A stretch of DNA of 64,000 nucleotides, from positions 102,663,440 to 102,727,439 of the forward strand of contig NC_067284.1 of NCBI RefSeq assembly GCF_020740795.1. The letters are read 5' to 3'. A program made the translations under genes and the position numbers. Source of the stretch: Apus apus (lineage: Eukaryota; Chordata; Aves; Apodiformes; Apodidae). Below the pieces are notes generated by a model. It ran no database searches. It saw nothing but the letters and a program-made list of their open reading frames with translations, and was not told the DNA's origin. Of the stretch, positions 38,671 to 52,097 are shown in pieces (position 1 is the first letter of the stretch; each line of letters begins with the position of its first letter).

Positions 38671-41600
38671 CAATTCCGGATAAATACGAGTATGCTGCTC
38701 TGCAAGACTTAGCCTGTACCTCCAGAGTAAATAGAAGTAATGTTAAAAAACAGTGGAAACCCCCAAACCCTCATGCATAAGTACACACTTTTCCATGGTT
38801 TTTCTTGGAGCTGTGGTTCAAAAAGTAGTATTGGCAGCTCTAGGAAATAATGTTAACATGCTGCACAGATCTCCCATTCCTGCGGGAATAGTGTCAGTGT
38901 TAGCAAGGCAGTTACTAGCACTTTGTCTTTAACATCTTGTACGAAGGTGGTCAGTGTGCAGCCTTGGAAGAGGACTTACAGACAAAACTAAAATCAATAT
39001 GGAGGTCAAGGATGACACAATTCTTTATTTGAGGTTTTCCTTTTTTAAATTTTGAAAATGCAAATGAGAGGATGAGGTAAGGGAGGAAAAGTTGCAGCAA
39101 GCCCATACGCCTTAATTATCCAAAGGCCCTGAATCTAAGTGAGCCTGAGGGCTCTAGAGGACTTTTGGGTATAATCCCAGACACCAGGGATTCTGACATT
39201 TTCTTTAATAGAGGTGGGATTTCATCCAGTGCAACCCTAGGACAATATAGAGACCTCTGCACAACCCAAGTGTAGAAAACTGGAGTTGCTGAGTTAGTGA
39301 GCTTACCTGCACCTTTATGACTATCCATATGGCAATCATAGGCACAGCGTGCACAAAAGAAGTGCTCTTTACCATCCTTTCATTGCTAAGATTTTGGGTG
39401 ATCTTAGGCCAATGGAGTCACAGAAGGCATTTCTCACTGGGATGACAAAGGGTTAGTCACACCTCTGCGAGCCACACTGGTGTCCTAGTATTTTCACAAG
39501 GTTTTTGAAGCTGGCTCAACAGTACATCAACAACACAGAGCCAGCTTGTTTCAGCTGTGCCAGCCCGAGGTGAGGCACTAATAGAAGCTGAGTTCAGCCA
39601 AGGGCTACTGCCAAGAGCTGGTCAGAAAAATGGCTTTATTTTAAATTCAGACAATGGCAGCTGAAGTTTGGTCTGGAAATCCTACAGAGCAGTTGTTGCA
39701 GGTTATACCAAGTACCTCCTGTCCCTGTCCTGTTTAATGGGTTGACTGATTACCTTATTTTGGTGATGCTAATTAAGTATTATGGCTGTGATGCCTGAAG
39801 AGAGATTAAGTAGAATTAGAGCACTTGGACGTGGAGGAAAGTGAGCATAAGACGCGGATGAAGGACAACACCCATGAATTATAAAATAATTGGATTTAAA
39901 GAGGTATTCAGTCTGTGGATATTGCATTTTTTCCTATGGTTTTAGCTGAGAGGTAAACAGGCTAGAACAAATATATTTAGATTAAAAGGAAAGAGGAAAG
40001 GAACCCCCCTGTCCTGCCCATGGCTGCTTGTTAGAGGATGGAGGGCTGCCCTGGGCACCATACTGCCCATCATGTCCATCCCCCTTCAACATGCACTCTT
40101 GGGAACCAGCCTGCAGATTCCCACTGGCCCATTTCAAAGCTGAGCCTGTCTGGGTTGGTGACCTTCTCTCAGTGCCATTTGGTTTTCTCTGATAGCTGGG
40201 TGAATGATTGCCAGCAGTGGTAAATTATTTACTCCACATAAATCACCATCTATTAGAGGGGCATATCCTAGAAAGGCAGAGAAAAAAACATCACTATAGA
40301 GCACAAAATATTATGAAATTATCTAATTATTTATGTAATAAATAATTCAAGGTAAGGATTCTGGTAGTTAAAGAACCTTATGATTCCTTTATTTCATGGT
40401 AAAAAAAAATAATTAGGAAAAGTGTCTTGATTTTCATCATAAATACAGAACACATAGCTGTGTTTGTAGCTGAAGATAATGTATTTTTGACTGGGCAGTT
40501 TGGTCCAGAATGCCCAGATAGATTCAGGTGGTTTTGGTTGTTTAGCACAGCAACACTCCAGTTTATTTTGTTATGTATTAGGGCATCTTTTCCTCATGAT
40601 CACTGCACCACATGCTTTTCATATGTGTATCGTTGCAGCCCCACAGAGCTGACTCCTACCATCTGGTCTCTACAAAGATGCAGGCTACACTGCCTGGAGG
40701 TGAGAAAAGCTACATATGCTGCTCGAGCTGCCTGTTTTGCTGCAGGAGGCACTGGTTTATTAGTTTGCTAGATTTCCTCACTACTAAATCTGAGCAACAT
40801 CAGGACTGAAGGCAGAAAACTTCATTGACTGTGTAGTAAGTCCTCAGTCTGGCTGAAATCTTTGCTATATTAACTTCAGCTAGATTTCCCAGTTGTTTAA
40901 AAGCCAGATGTTTAAAAACAAAGGAGAAGATGGCATTTCTCTCTTCATGGGGTCACTGAGAGCAGCAGGGTAGGCAACAAGCATTCCTTATGCTGGAGGT
41001 GGGCTTGGAAGGGTTTGGTGTGGTGTGGCCAGGCTGCCCTTGGTGCTTCTCGTTGTGCCACCCCAGGCACCACTGTGTCCAGGTGCTGAGGCACCCCAGA
41101 TGCAGGCACAGCCTTGGGAAACCAATAAATTAAACTGATGAAAATGGCAGCCAACTCAGCAATGCTCTCATCTGAACTGGGGGAACTCTAACTTTTGACC
41201 TCATGATGAAGTGAGCACTTTCCTGGGTGGTGCTGCTCTGTTTCTCACAGAGTGGATGAAATGTAAGTTCCCTCCTCTTCCAATGACTTTCACTTTTTTT
41301 CCTGAAGAAAATACCTTCCATCTCTCTTTTTGAGGTGACTTGAATGCTGATGGTGAGACTGCTGGAAAACACCTCTTGGCACAGCCCAAATGCTATAGTG
41401 ACTATAGTTCTGCTATAGTGACAAAAAGGTATTATCAAGGTGCCCAATTCTGCCCTTACTTCTTTATGTAAACACTGTGTGCTGAAGAATTATGTTTGCA
41501 AGTAGCTCAGAAAAAATTTATTTACAACTCTATTTTATAATCAATTTGGAATGACACCTGAACAGTGGGCATGACCATCAGGAATGGAGGATTATTTTGG

Positions 41601-43560
41601 TTGCAGTGTGGTACTGAAGATTTAGTTGGATTTGAAAAAAACCAAAGTTATGGTAATCAAGGCTTCAAGAATAATACAAAGGTAGATATAATTTGAATTG
41701 ATATTGCAAAGAAATACTGGCAAGAACTGAAGAGTGGAAGAGGGGTTATGAAAAAAAAGCATTTCTGTGTAAAAGTATACGTGTATGTATATATATTATT
41801 AAACAGTAAATTGATGCCTTGTCACAATACAAATTACTGTGCAGGAATATGCAGGCCATTAATTTTTCAAAATAGTTGGTTTAAAGCTAGATTAGATCTT
41901 AAAACCAGCCCTTCATTATTTTGCCAGTAATATGCACTTCCCAGTAAAATCTCTTGAGACAGTTACATGGCAAGTAGTCCCTCAACAGTATTAGAAAATG
42001 GAAATTCATAAAATTTTCAACTTAAAACAACATTTTTTCCATTCTTAGGAAATGTTACAATAATTCATAGATGCAGCTTTTCATTTGTACCCTTTGAAAA
42101 GCCACATACTGTTCAGCAAATATGCAAATAATATTTTAAAGCTACTTCAAAGCAGCAATTGTATATTTAAATGATTATTGACATACTTAGTACTTCTTAC
42201 AACTCTATTTTTCAATTACATTGTGTTAAGAAGTACATACAGATACCTACTTTCTAGATACATATAGCATTTTTCTGTGTTTTCCTGCTGGGAACTTTGA
42301 GGACAATGTTGACAGAGGGCAGGTGAAATGATGTGCTTTGAGGTAACCTGTCTGAGATATTTGCAACTTGCCAATGGTGATAAAATCTTACTGTTCTAGT
42401 TTTAGCATCACAATCCATTCCCTGGCATTTTCCAGCAATTGGTACTCAAACGAGGTTCCCTATTCCTCCTCACAGGACACTGTGTCTTTTGTGGAATTGA
42501 GACTGCGTGCAGTCTGAGCACATTTGACATGTCTGTGACAAAACCCCATCTAATACAGTCCAATAAGGACTCATATGTCTCCATCCTCCATGAAACTCAG
42601 GTAATCCTCCCTACCCACTATTCTTTTTCGGCCCTTCAGAAGTCAAGTATGTTTTCTCCTACTGACCTCTTTGCTGAGGCCTTGAAGCTGCTCAAAAACT
42701 TGACCAAACGCATGTGAGTTATGTGCCCAGAACACATGCACCCCTAGTCCCATGATGGGGATGTATCTGCTCATATGATTTGCACTGTTGCTGGGCAATG
42801 GGATGACACAATGGGATATGTGTAGATCTTGTGGAGAAGTGCTTCACCCATGATAAAAAGTGTGGATGTTCGTTCGTGCCATGTGAGGGGGGAAGCCTTC
42901 TCAGGGGTGCACTTCCAGATATGGAATGAGGAAAGATCAGGGCATGTGGGTCCTGAGTACCACTCCTGGACTGTGTCAGGGACAGCCTGCTTGGAAGCCA
43001 GAGCACAGTGGCAATCAAGCACTACATGACATGGTCATTAGGAAACATGCATTTGTTTAATGCTGAGCTTTATGCCAGACAAGTGATGCCTTCCTGGTTA
43101 ATAATGTTACTTTCCCATCCTCAAATAATACCTTTCTTTCTTCTTCTCATTTGCATTAAAATTGTCCAAAAACTGGGCAAGTATTTGACCATTTCTACTG
43201 CAAAGCAACTCATTACAAGCTTTTGCTACCTGAAGTGGCTAACATCGTTAGCATTACACTTGTTGGGTAACGCTGATCTGAGTGAGCAGAGAGGAAGAAG
43301 ATGAGCTTCACCAGGCGGGAGGAGGGCAGAGCTTGTGAAACCCAGCCGGAACCTCCAGTTTTTGCTGTGGTTACATTCAGCGGCGACGGGGCCACGACGG
43401 GTCCGGAGGCGGGACGGTGTCACCAGCAAGGGGTTAAGCGCAAGGCTGAGCCCGGGTAGGACAAGTGAAGAGACGGGGCTTGGTTTGGGGCAGGCAGGGA
43501 CCGGGGCAGAGCGAGGAGCGGGCCCGGCCCCGCGCTCCCTCCTCTCCTCTCTTCGCCAGG
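38671..43560. other. Intergenic upstream of PERP, no gene seen
   Basis: Mostly AT-rich unique DNA. Short frames up to about 114 codons show no recognisable motif. The last 250 bp become CpG-rich as the PERP promoter begins. Regulatory elements for PERP are plausible here but cannot be identified by eye. Confidence 0.6.
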
Positions 43561-44010
43561 CTTAGTCAGAGGAATGTGGGTGGGACTCCCTCCTCCCCCG
43601 GCGCCTTAAAAACCCGCTCGGACCGACACGCACGCAGTCTCCAGTCCCGGCGGAGTGTCCCCGCCGCGCCCCTTCCACTCCCACCTCCGCGACGCCCGGG
43701 CTCGCTGGGTGCCCCGCCGAGCGGGCAGGATGGTGGTGTGCGGCCTCGCTTGCTGGCGCTGCCGGTGGCTCCTGCCCCTGCTGCTGGGGCTGGCCATCAT
43801 CATGGGCATCATCGCCCTGGCGGGCAGGGGCTGGCTGGAGTCCGAGTCCGAGCCCTACGTCCAACAGGCGTCGTTATGGGAGAGCTGCACGCGGGGCGAC
43901 GGGGACCTCAACTGGAGCTGCGAGTCCCTCATGGACTACGGTAAGCGGGGAGCCCCCTGCTCTCCCGAGGACCCCCGCTCTGCCACCGGTTGCACCAAGT
44001 GGCGGTGGCT
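43380..44010. promoter_or_regulatory. PERP: CpG island / PERP promoter
   Basis: CpG-dense sequence covering the PERP promoter, 5' UTR and exon 1. A TATA-like CTTAAAAACC lies at about 43,605-43,614, followed by a GC-rich leader containing no upstream ATG before the start codon at 43,730. By TATA spacing, transcription would start around 43,635-43,645. In mammals PERP is induced by p53 and p63, but I did not find a convincing full p53 site here. Confidence 0.7.
43730..43940 (+). CDS. PERP: PERP exon 1 (start, TM1, first extracellular loop)
   Basis: PERP (p53 apoptosis effector related to PMP22) is a four-pass membrane protein of the PMP22/claudin superfamily. It acts in desmosomes of stratified epithelia and in p53-dependent apoptosis. 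Exon 1 encodes residues 1-70 plus one base. Features are [12 protein letters not shown]1 about 13-31, the strongly conserved [10 protein letters not shown], and the superfamily loop signature W35, SLWESC (48-53) and C64. N61-W-S is a possible N-glycosylation sequon. The ATG lies in a good Kozak context (gggcaggATGG) and the donor is gtaagc at 43,941. A longer upstream-open frame in another register is GC-rich noise. Confidence 0.96.
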
Positions 44011-47000
44011 GGCAAGCAGCGGGTGAGGCTTGGGGAATGGTCACCCCAGCGCTGTGGTGGAGCTGCTGCCGTCTGGGATGGGTTTTCCCGGGAAGAACCA
44101 GTACAGGTGCTGTTTTGGGGCTTCAGCTGGCAAAGAAACACAGGTCCAGGCTGCTTCAGAGTGAGTTTTTTCTATCAGAACGACACTGAGATGCCAGGGT
44201 AGTTTGTGTTGGGTTTTTAAAAGTTTGCTTTCAGTGATCCGCAGGCTATGATGTCCTGGCAGCCTGGCCCCCCACTGGCCAGTTCTCCCTCTCCACTCCA
44301 GCAGTCTCACTGGTGTCCTATGCAGAGCCACACCTGAGTGACAGCAAAGCTGCCTTCCACCAGCCATCTGGAGGGACAGAGAACCTTATTTTAACCCTGC
44401 CTGCTCAAGGGAACTTGGATATTCAGGTGCTTCCCGACCTACAGCTTAAAATTACTTGATGTGGGTTTGCAGATGGAAGAAATGCTGTTTCCTGAATATA
44501 CCTCTCTATTGCACTGGTGGCTAAATCACCTCTCTTTTAACTTGCTGAGGTGCTTTTGTATCTGGGATTTGTGAGCTTAATAGTCTTACCACACACTCCC
44601 AGTTTCTGGGGTTTTGGGGAAATGTCTGGGGATTTTTTTGCTAGAACATGTGGGCCTGATGACATCTGCTTTTCCCTCAAAATATTTATGGACAAATAAG
44701 CAGACCCACCTTAAGATCCTGGACGAGGGTACTTCAGGGACTGGGAAGCTGGAAGGGTGTGTGTTTCAGCTGGGAGAGCGGGGACTGGTGCCCCGTACTG
44801 TGCCCCTGTCTCTTGCCTCACGAGCATGGTAAACTGATTTCCAGAAGTTTTCCATTGCAACACTCCTGCACAAATGACATCCTGAATATACTGCAGGAGT
44901 GGTGGCTTCATTTCTCAACCAGGTGACAACTGCAGGTCTTACTGTAGGTGGAAGAAATCTGCCTAGCGTGACAAAAATATCCATCTCACCCATTAGACAG
45001 AGAAGAAAAAGCCAGTGCCATGGAGTTGCTGAAATTTGCACTGCACAGGGATGAAGTGCTAGTACAGTAGAGCTGGTGAATGTACTTTTTCCTGTAGTGA
45101 CACTGCTTCTCAAAACCCTCAGGACTGATGGGTGTGTGTTTTGTGTCAGTTCTGAGATCTGTGGGGCAAAAGCAACTTTCTGCAGTTTTCTTCTAGTTAA
45201 CAAGGTGCCCAAGAGCAGCTTGACTTTGCTTATTTACGCCTCGGCTTATTTAAACCAAAATTTATTTAAATCCTTGGCTTATTCAGACAAACTTTACTTT
45301 GCCTCTTCTCTGATTTTCATTACATCAATACCACTGTCTACTCAAATATTTCTACTCTAGATTTACATCTAGAGACAGGACATAACATAGGAGTTCAGGT
45401 TTGATTTATTTTGTTTCCTTTTTTCTATGCTAATGCAATTAGGTTCAAAATAGGTGAGGGCATTTAAAAGGGAAAAATGTCTAGCAGGCATTTACAGCAC
45501 TGCTGCAGGAAAAGTTAATTAATTGAGATGCATAACTTGTGTTTTGCATACAATAACTACTGTGCACTTAACATACTGTGCCTCTCCTGATGAAATGAAA
45601 ACTTCAGAGTGGATCCCCATTAACAGAAAGCTCCATTAGACAGTTTCTTGACTGAGCCATGGCATGTGTACCGAGAATAGGAAGAGAAAAAGCAGGCGAA
45701 TCACTTATGTTAAGTGGGGGGAAAGGAGGCAGATACAGACAAAGATTTGCAAATAGGAATGCCTCCTAAACTGCATTGCTTCTTACTGCACATTTGCAAA
45801 TGCCACATGAGAGGGGAGCAAGCAGAAAGGGAAAAGGAGTGGGATGTCTTTTGGTAAAAAGGAGAGGAAGGATTTTGTTTAGAGCTTTGTACTGGTTTGC
45901 GTCTGTGGAGTACCTGGCTGGCAGCGTCTGTGTTACCAAAATGTTGCAACGCAGGGCTGCGGCACTGCACTGCAATATGACTCAAGATGACTTTAGGCTG
46001 GACCATTGCAAGATTAAACTGTTGATTGTGTGTTTAAAACTTATCAGGAAGCCATCAGATATGACAAAGATTGTTTGCAATGTGGTTATTTGGGAGAGGG
46101 TGGTTGGCTTTATAGTGATGAGGCTGTGAGTTTAGGAGCAGTGTTTGTGGGTGGCTGTGTTCTCCTGGCTCTGAACGGCTGTTCCCAGCGACCTTGCTTT
46201 GAATTGTCACTTTAAAATGTAGGCGTGTATGTGTGCAGTAAAGGTGATCCCATGGAGGTTAACCCTTTCTTATATTCCTAACAGCCAGTTGGTATTCATT
46301 AAGTACAACTAGCAGCCGACCTAGAAAAAGGGAAGCATTCATCTGGATCCTTAGTGAGTGCCAAAATAAAAAAAAAAAAAAGGAAAAAAAAAGGGGAAAA
46401 AAAAAAAAAAAAGAAGGTGGAACCTAGAAGTAGGAGTGCAACCTTTGTGAATCATGTTTCACCGCGGCTGTGCCACTGTACCTATGTCCCTAGAGGCATG
46501 GACTTTGATACCACAGATTACTGGTGAAGCTGAATGTATGTGTCAGCTTCACTGAGGGGCCAGGTAAATAAAGGAGTAATGTTACAGGTACACTTATCTT
46601 TTCAGTCTGCCTCTTTTCAGGCATGCTTCTGTCTGCTTTATGATGCCAGGATGTTTTAGAGACAAACTAAATTAGTTTATAGTGTCAACCTGAGAGCAGG
46701 CACTCAGAAAATGCTAACAGAAGAGGTGCAGCAGTTGGTGTCCCAGTCTATACCCAGAGAAGATCTACTTAAAGTCCTCAGTAAAAGATCCCACCGAGCA
46801 GGCAAGGCTGGTATCCCTGCCAGTGGGCTTTGCTGGCCCCTGGGCAGGCACACTTCCACTGCTAGCAACCCAGAGGCATGAAAAGTTGGAAGTTTATAAG
46901 ATTGTGCCTCTCCTGAGCTCACAGCAGAGCAAAGGGGCTGAAGCCCAGTTTGTATTAGTGGACTTTTATTTAATAGTTTGATAGTATAGCAATTGCTTTT

Positions 47001-50000
47001 GTCTGCACTCCAAAAACCAGAACAGAACTGTGAGTCCCAATATTAGTTCCTAACCAGCCCTCCCAGCAAACCTTTGATTCTGGGCTGTCCTGTGCTCATG
47101 GTGGGTATGCACATACCTGCCCTTTACCAGCTGTGCTACCATGGAAATTGGCACATTATGTGAGCAAGAAAATACTGTCAGTGCTGTCTTGCTTGCAGTC
47201 CACTACTTCATCATTTCATCAACAAAGGCAGATATTTTGGGGCATTCTATGTAGTGGGGTTTCACGGTCAAACAATAATTGCTACTGCCATTTATATACA
47301 GAAAAACATTATAACTGTGTATAATGTGTAAAAAGGTGCCTCATCTACACATGTTATGGTAAAAACTTCTTCCATAAGATTCAAGTTATTCACAAGCTAA
47401 TAAACTAGCTTCTGGTTTTGTAAATAAGTGAACAAAGATGAGAAAGGCTTGTTACTTCAAATCCTGTAGCATTTCATCTTCCTGACAGACTATTTTCCCA
47501 GGCCTTTTATTAATTTCTAAAGAGAAATCTAGATTTAAATATTCTACCCCGTAGAGCTCCCATCTTCTCCCAGCTGAGGCTGAGGCATGGCCAAACACAA
47601 TCAGGAAATACACCTAAAGCTAAGGCTCAGCTGCTTTTTTAAAAAAATAAATCATCATAGTATTCATGCTCATCATTAAATAATCCTGACCTCTCCTAGT
47701 TATTTGCGTGATAATATTTGTAGCTTACTTCCTTTCCATAGTAATCATTAATCAAGCTATATTATAAAGCCCTTAATCCTTTCTAATAATATAGACCTTC
47801 AGCCCCCAAACAGTTGGAGTTTAATGTTCTTTCAACACCTACTTCTCTGATTATATGCAAAGAACTTGACTCTGCTTTGAGGCGAAGCTGACCTGGGGAA
47901 TGCCACTACCTCCAAATGTTCTGCTCTCCTGTTCTTCTGCTCTCCTGTTTATGCAGCCCCAAATTACTGAGGTATTGTTTGATTTCATAAACAAACATCC
48001 AATTTTGCTTATTTTGAGCAAGAAATACCCTGCCAAATGAAGGGACCTGAGAATTTTCTATTTTTATAGAAAATTTATATTCTGGCTAAATGTCTCATGA
48101 TTACAAGGTACTTCCGAGCACAAGCCAGCTAGAAACTTGGACTGATCTGTCTGTCTCTGAGCATGAGTAGGGATCCCCAGCTCTTAAGGCAGCAGCAGGG
48201 GTGGAAATCTGCACCTCTCCCCTCCTGGCACCCAGGAGCCAGAGGTGCAGTATCTTGCAGACGAGACAGAGCTGAGTGCCTGCGGGGGTCAGGCAGCTTT
48301 CGGGAGCATCTGGAAGGAGAAGGAGCTGGGAAAGCCTGACTTGATAGGTACAGGGATAAGGGGAATCCCTCATGGAGAAGTATCAGTATCAGTCAGAGCC
48401 CTGCAGCAGCCCCTCCACTGAAAGCTCTCCCTGTTGGTGGGGGTAGCAACAGTTTGTGGGGGAAAATATCATGCCAGGGCTGCACCCTATGGGTCAGTAA
48501 GGGTGCTGCCTTCCACCCCAACCTCTTCTGTCATTCACTAAAGGACTTATGGTAAATTGTTGAGGTTTTTCTTACATTCTGTATATATATAAGTACAGAG
48601 CTTTTTGCTGCTCTTCCTGTGACTCCCACCGGTTCTTATGTGGCCAGGTGGTCATTCAATGGCTGTTGTCTACTCTGGCCCAGAGTAGACATATCCAGCG
48701 CTGTGACCAGCAGTGTGACTCAGTCATATCAGGTCTTATCAGTATCAACCCACTGATAACTGTTGCTGGAGAATAAAATCCAGCAGGAGAAGGAGAGGAA
48801 GGTGTGGGGACACCAGCACCAAGCTCTTTCACATGTGAGCACAAAACCCACTGAATTACATAATGGTGGTACCTACTACTGCCCTATTTCTGAAGACCTG
48901 AAACAAAGCTGGGGTTGGTATTAATCTTCCCAACAAAACATCTCCTACAGCTATATGTGTTGTCATTTTCATATCGCCAGAGACAAGAAAATAAATCACT
49001 GTGAGCAGAGCCAAAAAGCTTGTTACACTTGTAAGCACAGAGGATATGGAAATACCAAAGAGAGCACCAGGAGCTTTCGGACCCTTATCTCTTCCAGTCA
49101 TGTTAGTGTTGCACCAAACCTCAAGTTGTCTAACTTGCTTTTGTGTTTGTGTTTGCAACCTAAATTTTAGCAGGCAGATGCCAGACTTAGCTTCTTACAG
49201 TGTGCTGGCATCTGTAATGCATCTGAAAGGGAATGTGCTTTGATAAGTAAATGTTCCTTCTTGTTGTGCTTTTTTCCTTAGTAGGGGAAATACCAATAAA
49301 TAATAATAGTGTTCCTAGGTCGTTTAGTCTGAATCACTTTTCCTGGGCTGGCTGTGTGTAATAGTTAAATATACCTTTAAATTAGTTATCCCCAAATAAA
49401 TCCTACTCTGGAGACAATATCCAGTACCTGCCTTAGGTACGTCAGAGAATATTTTGTATGAAAAGATTTTATCAAACCACTGTAGCTTTAATCTCCAGAC
49501 ACTCATTAGGTGTCGTCCCTCCCTCCTCACCCTGCAGCACTCTCTTAGAGGAGGGGTATGAAACATGCAAAACTGGCTGAAGCAGAATTAATTTGAAAAG
49601 TTTTTGCTTTCTTGAGTAGCTCCGATGAGGGAGATGGGAAAGAAAACCCCTTTCTTACCCTTTCTATGCCAACATGACTGTCTTCAGGTGACAGTAGTGG
49701 TTTCTGGGGGTTTTGGGCTGCAATCTGCTTGTCTGCTGTGTTTCACTTTTGCTGTTGGAACAGGGGGGAAAGAAACCAGTTCAGACTGATCTAATGAAAA
49801 CAGCTGTAAAACAATGCTTTGCTTTCAGAGACTAAATTGATGTATGTGGTTAGGGTGTCTGAGATAGTTTCATTGCATTCTCTGTCTCAAATTACTGGGT
49901 TTTCCCCATTTATGCAACTAGTAGAGTAGGTGAGTTAAGGTGGAGGATTTTAACTCCTTAGGAAAAGGTTCTTTGTCTTACTGTCTTTTTTCTCTTAGTT

Positions 50001-51314
50001 TTTGCACAGAAAGAATGGAGGCTACATTGAAAGCAGGGTTTCTCTAGAGTTGCTTCAACTGGGTTAGAACAGGCAGCTCTGATGAAAGAGAGATTTTTTG
50101 GAAAATGTTCTGACCTAGATCTTGCTGCTCTCTTTATTCCTATGTCAGAGGGAGCTCAGGATCTGGCCCTACCTCTGTCTGAATGTGTGAAAGTAGAAAC
50201 CCATGTTACACAGATGTGGGAAGTGAACTGTGATGACAGCTGACTGGAAAACAAAGCACTAACCGGTATGGTTTAGCCCATGTGGGCAGGATACCTCCAG
50301 GGCAGGAACACCTTTGCTTGTTGTGGTTTGCATTGGGCTCACCTGAACTCCTGCTTGGTTTCTGAAGAAGACAGGGTCTGGCTGTAATGAGGGCCTTTGC
50401 ATATACCTGTGTTACTGTGGAAGGGGGCCTGCAGGGGATTGCCACCTGTTTTTCTGGGAGGTTTTCTTACCTTTTTTGCTCTGGCCCCAGACTGTGATGG
50501 GAGAGTTCTGGGTGCTGGTGCTGCTCTGCTGACACAAGGCCACTTGCTTCATGCCTGAACCTCTCCAGCCTCTGGTTGCTTGATCCTAAGAATCTGCACC
50601 ACCCTGTTCCATCAAAGTAATGATTCCACTTTACCTCAGATTCTGCAGTTTCTTCTCCACTTGCTACATTTTAGCTGTTTCTAATTTTTTTTTCAGCTGT
50701 GAATATAGTTATCTTTCAGAGCTTTCTCTTTGTCACCTCTCACTTAAGCTACTCCAAGTTTTTGTGGGGTTTTTTTTGGTCATACTAATTTTGTTCCCCG
50801 TGAATTATTCTTATCATAAACAGGCAAGAAGCTGTATGCTGACAGCACTAGTATTTCCCAGCATTTATCTCCTGTGGTGGTACCTTTTTGTTTGCTGTCA
50901 TACTTCCCTAAGCACAGAAGTAGCTTTGTAAACTTGCATGTCAAACAGGAATGGTAACAATGAAGTACATTCTCAGTGGTTGTGTGCCCTATCCACTCAG
51001 AGGTCTGTGGGTCTCTTACAGATAGAGAGTTTGGAGGCATTGTCTCCCTTACTGTGCTGAACCATATGCCTTTTTTCAGCAGGAGAGGTTAGAGGGCTGG
51101 GAGTTCTGTGCTGCTCCACCAACGACGGTGCCTCTCAGCTCTCCAGCTGCGTGCTTTGGAGCCATCCAGTATTGCTTTGACAATTGCTTTGCTTCTTACA
51201 GTAAAGGATTTCAACAAACTGTAATTAAAGGAAACCAAGGATCTGCAATGACCTGCAATGACCTTGAGTTCAGTGAGCTGCTGTATGTAACATCTTTCTT
51301 TTTTTCTTTTCAAG
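43941..51314 (+). other. PERP: PERP intron 1
   Basis: A 7.4-kb intron beginning gtaagc and ending caag. It has a CpG-rich start and an AT-rich remainder, with a long A-rich tract at 46,365-46,413. No transposon or other exon was recognised. Confidence 0.85.
46365..46413. repeat. Interrupted poly-A tract
   Basis: Long A runs separated by GG and GGGG in PERP intron 1. No retrocopy is recognisable upstream of it. Confidence 0.9.
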
Positions 51315-51458
51315 GATGGGGGCGAGCAGCAGCTGCCACGTACCTTGTTGGCTTTGTGATCCTGGTCATCTGCTTTGCCCTCGCAGTCATCGCCTTCTCC
51401 ATCGAGATACTCCGCTTCAACTTTGTGCGAGGAATTGGAGGCTTGCTCTTCGTTGTTG
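51315..51458 (+). CDS. PERP: PERP exon 2 (TM2 and start of TM3)
   Basis: A 144-bp exon between acceptor ttcttttcaag and donor gtaagg. With the carried G it begins GWGRAAAATYLVGFVILVICF, matching the family's WGRAAAA segment. It encodes residues 71-118 plus one base: TM2 about 78-100, a short cytoplasmic loop (EILRFNFVR), and the start of TM3 (GIGGLLFVV). The plus-strand frame that covers it begins upstream in the intron and runs on past the donor; only the stated interval is coding. Splice phases (1 base in, 1 base out) agree with exons 1 and 3. Confidence 0.96.
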
Positions 51459-52097
51459 GTAAGGCTGGGCACAAAGACAAGGTTATCTCAGGTGTAAAAC
51501 AGACCTCAGCAGAAAAACACGCTAGATGGAGCCTCCCTTACGGAAGAGCTGCCTGGGTCTGGTTTATGACTCATTTTCATGGGGAACAAGGGAAGGCTGA
51601 TTTGCGCTCTGAGGGGATAAGGGCTAGGGAAGCTCCAGTGGCCTTTGTCAGGTAGCACTTTCCCAAAAGCAGTGCACGGGGACAGTGAACACCTTTGTCC
51701 CTGGGTGTCACATGCGAAGACTTAGGAGCTGAGAACCCCGGGTGCTTCCTGCTTTCCCAAAGGGAGGAGGAGCGACAGGGCTGTGGTACAAACAGGAGGT
51801 AACCGGCTCCTCAGGGATCCCAGTGGCTGTAGGACAGGGCTGGTTCTGGCGTGCAGGTGAGCACCTCAGCAACCTGGTGGTGTCAGCATAGTTGCTGCAG
51901 CCAGGTAGGCGTGGGGACCTGCCTTGGCCAGGAGTCATGTACCTCTGTAAGAATGCAGATTTGATTGTAGGACAGCAGGTAATCCTTAAAGATCTTAAAA
52001 GGACATGCAGTTATGTCCAGGTACTTTTTTTTTTTCTTCTTTCTAGTAGGCGATGTGATATCATTCATTGTCATTTACTCCTCCTTTCTCTCTCTAG
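51459..52097 (+). other. PERP: PERP intron 2
   Basis: A 639-bp intron, gtaagg...tctctctag. A polypyrimidine-rich stretch with an alternative tag/ag lies about 50 bp before the acceptor (around 52,046-52,050). Using it would add sequence with an out-of-frame length, so 52,098 is preferred. Confidence 0.88.

Noticed and set aside
52046..52050. Alternative acceptor (tag) upstream of PERP exon 3
   Set aside because: It would add 48-52 bp of intron-like sequence and break the family-conserved join to [13 protein letters not shown].
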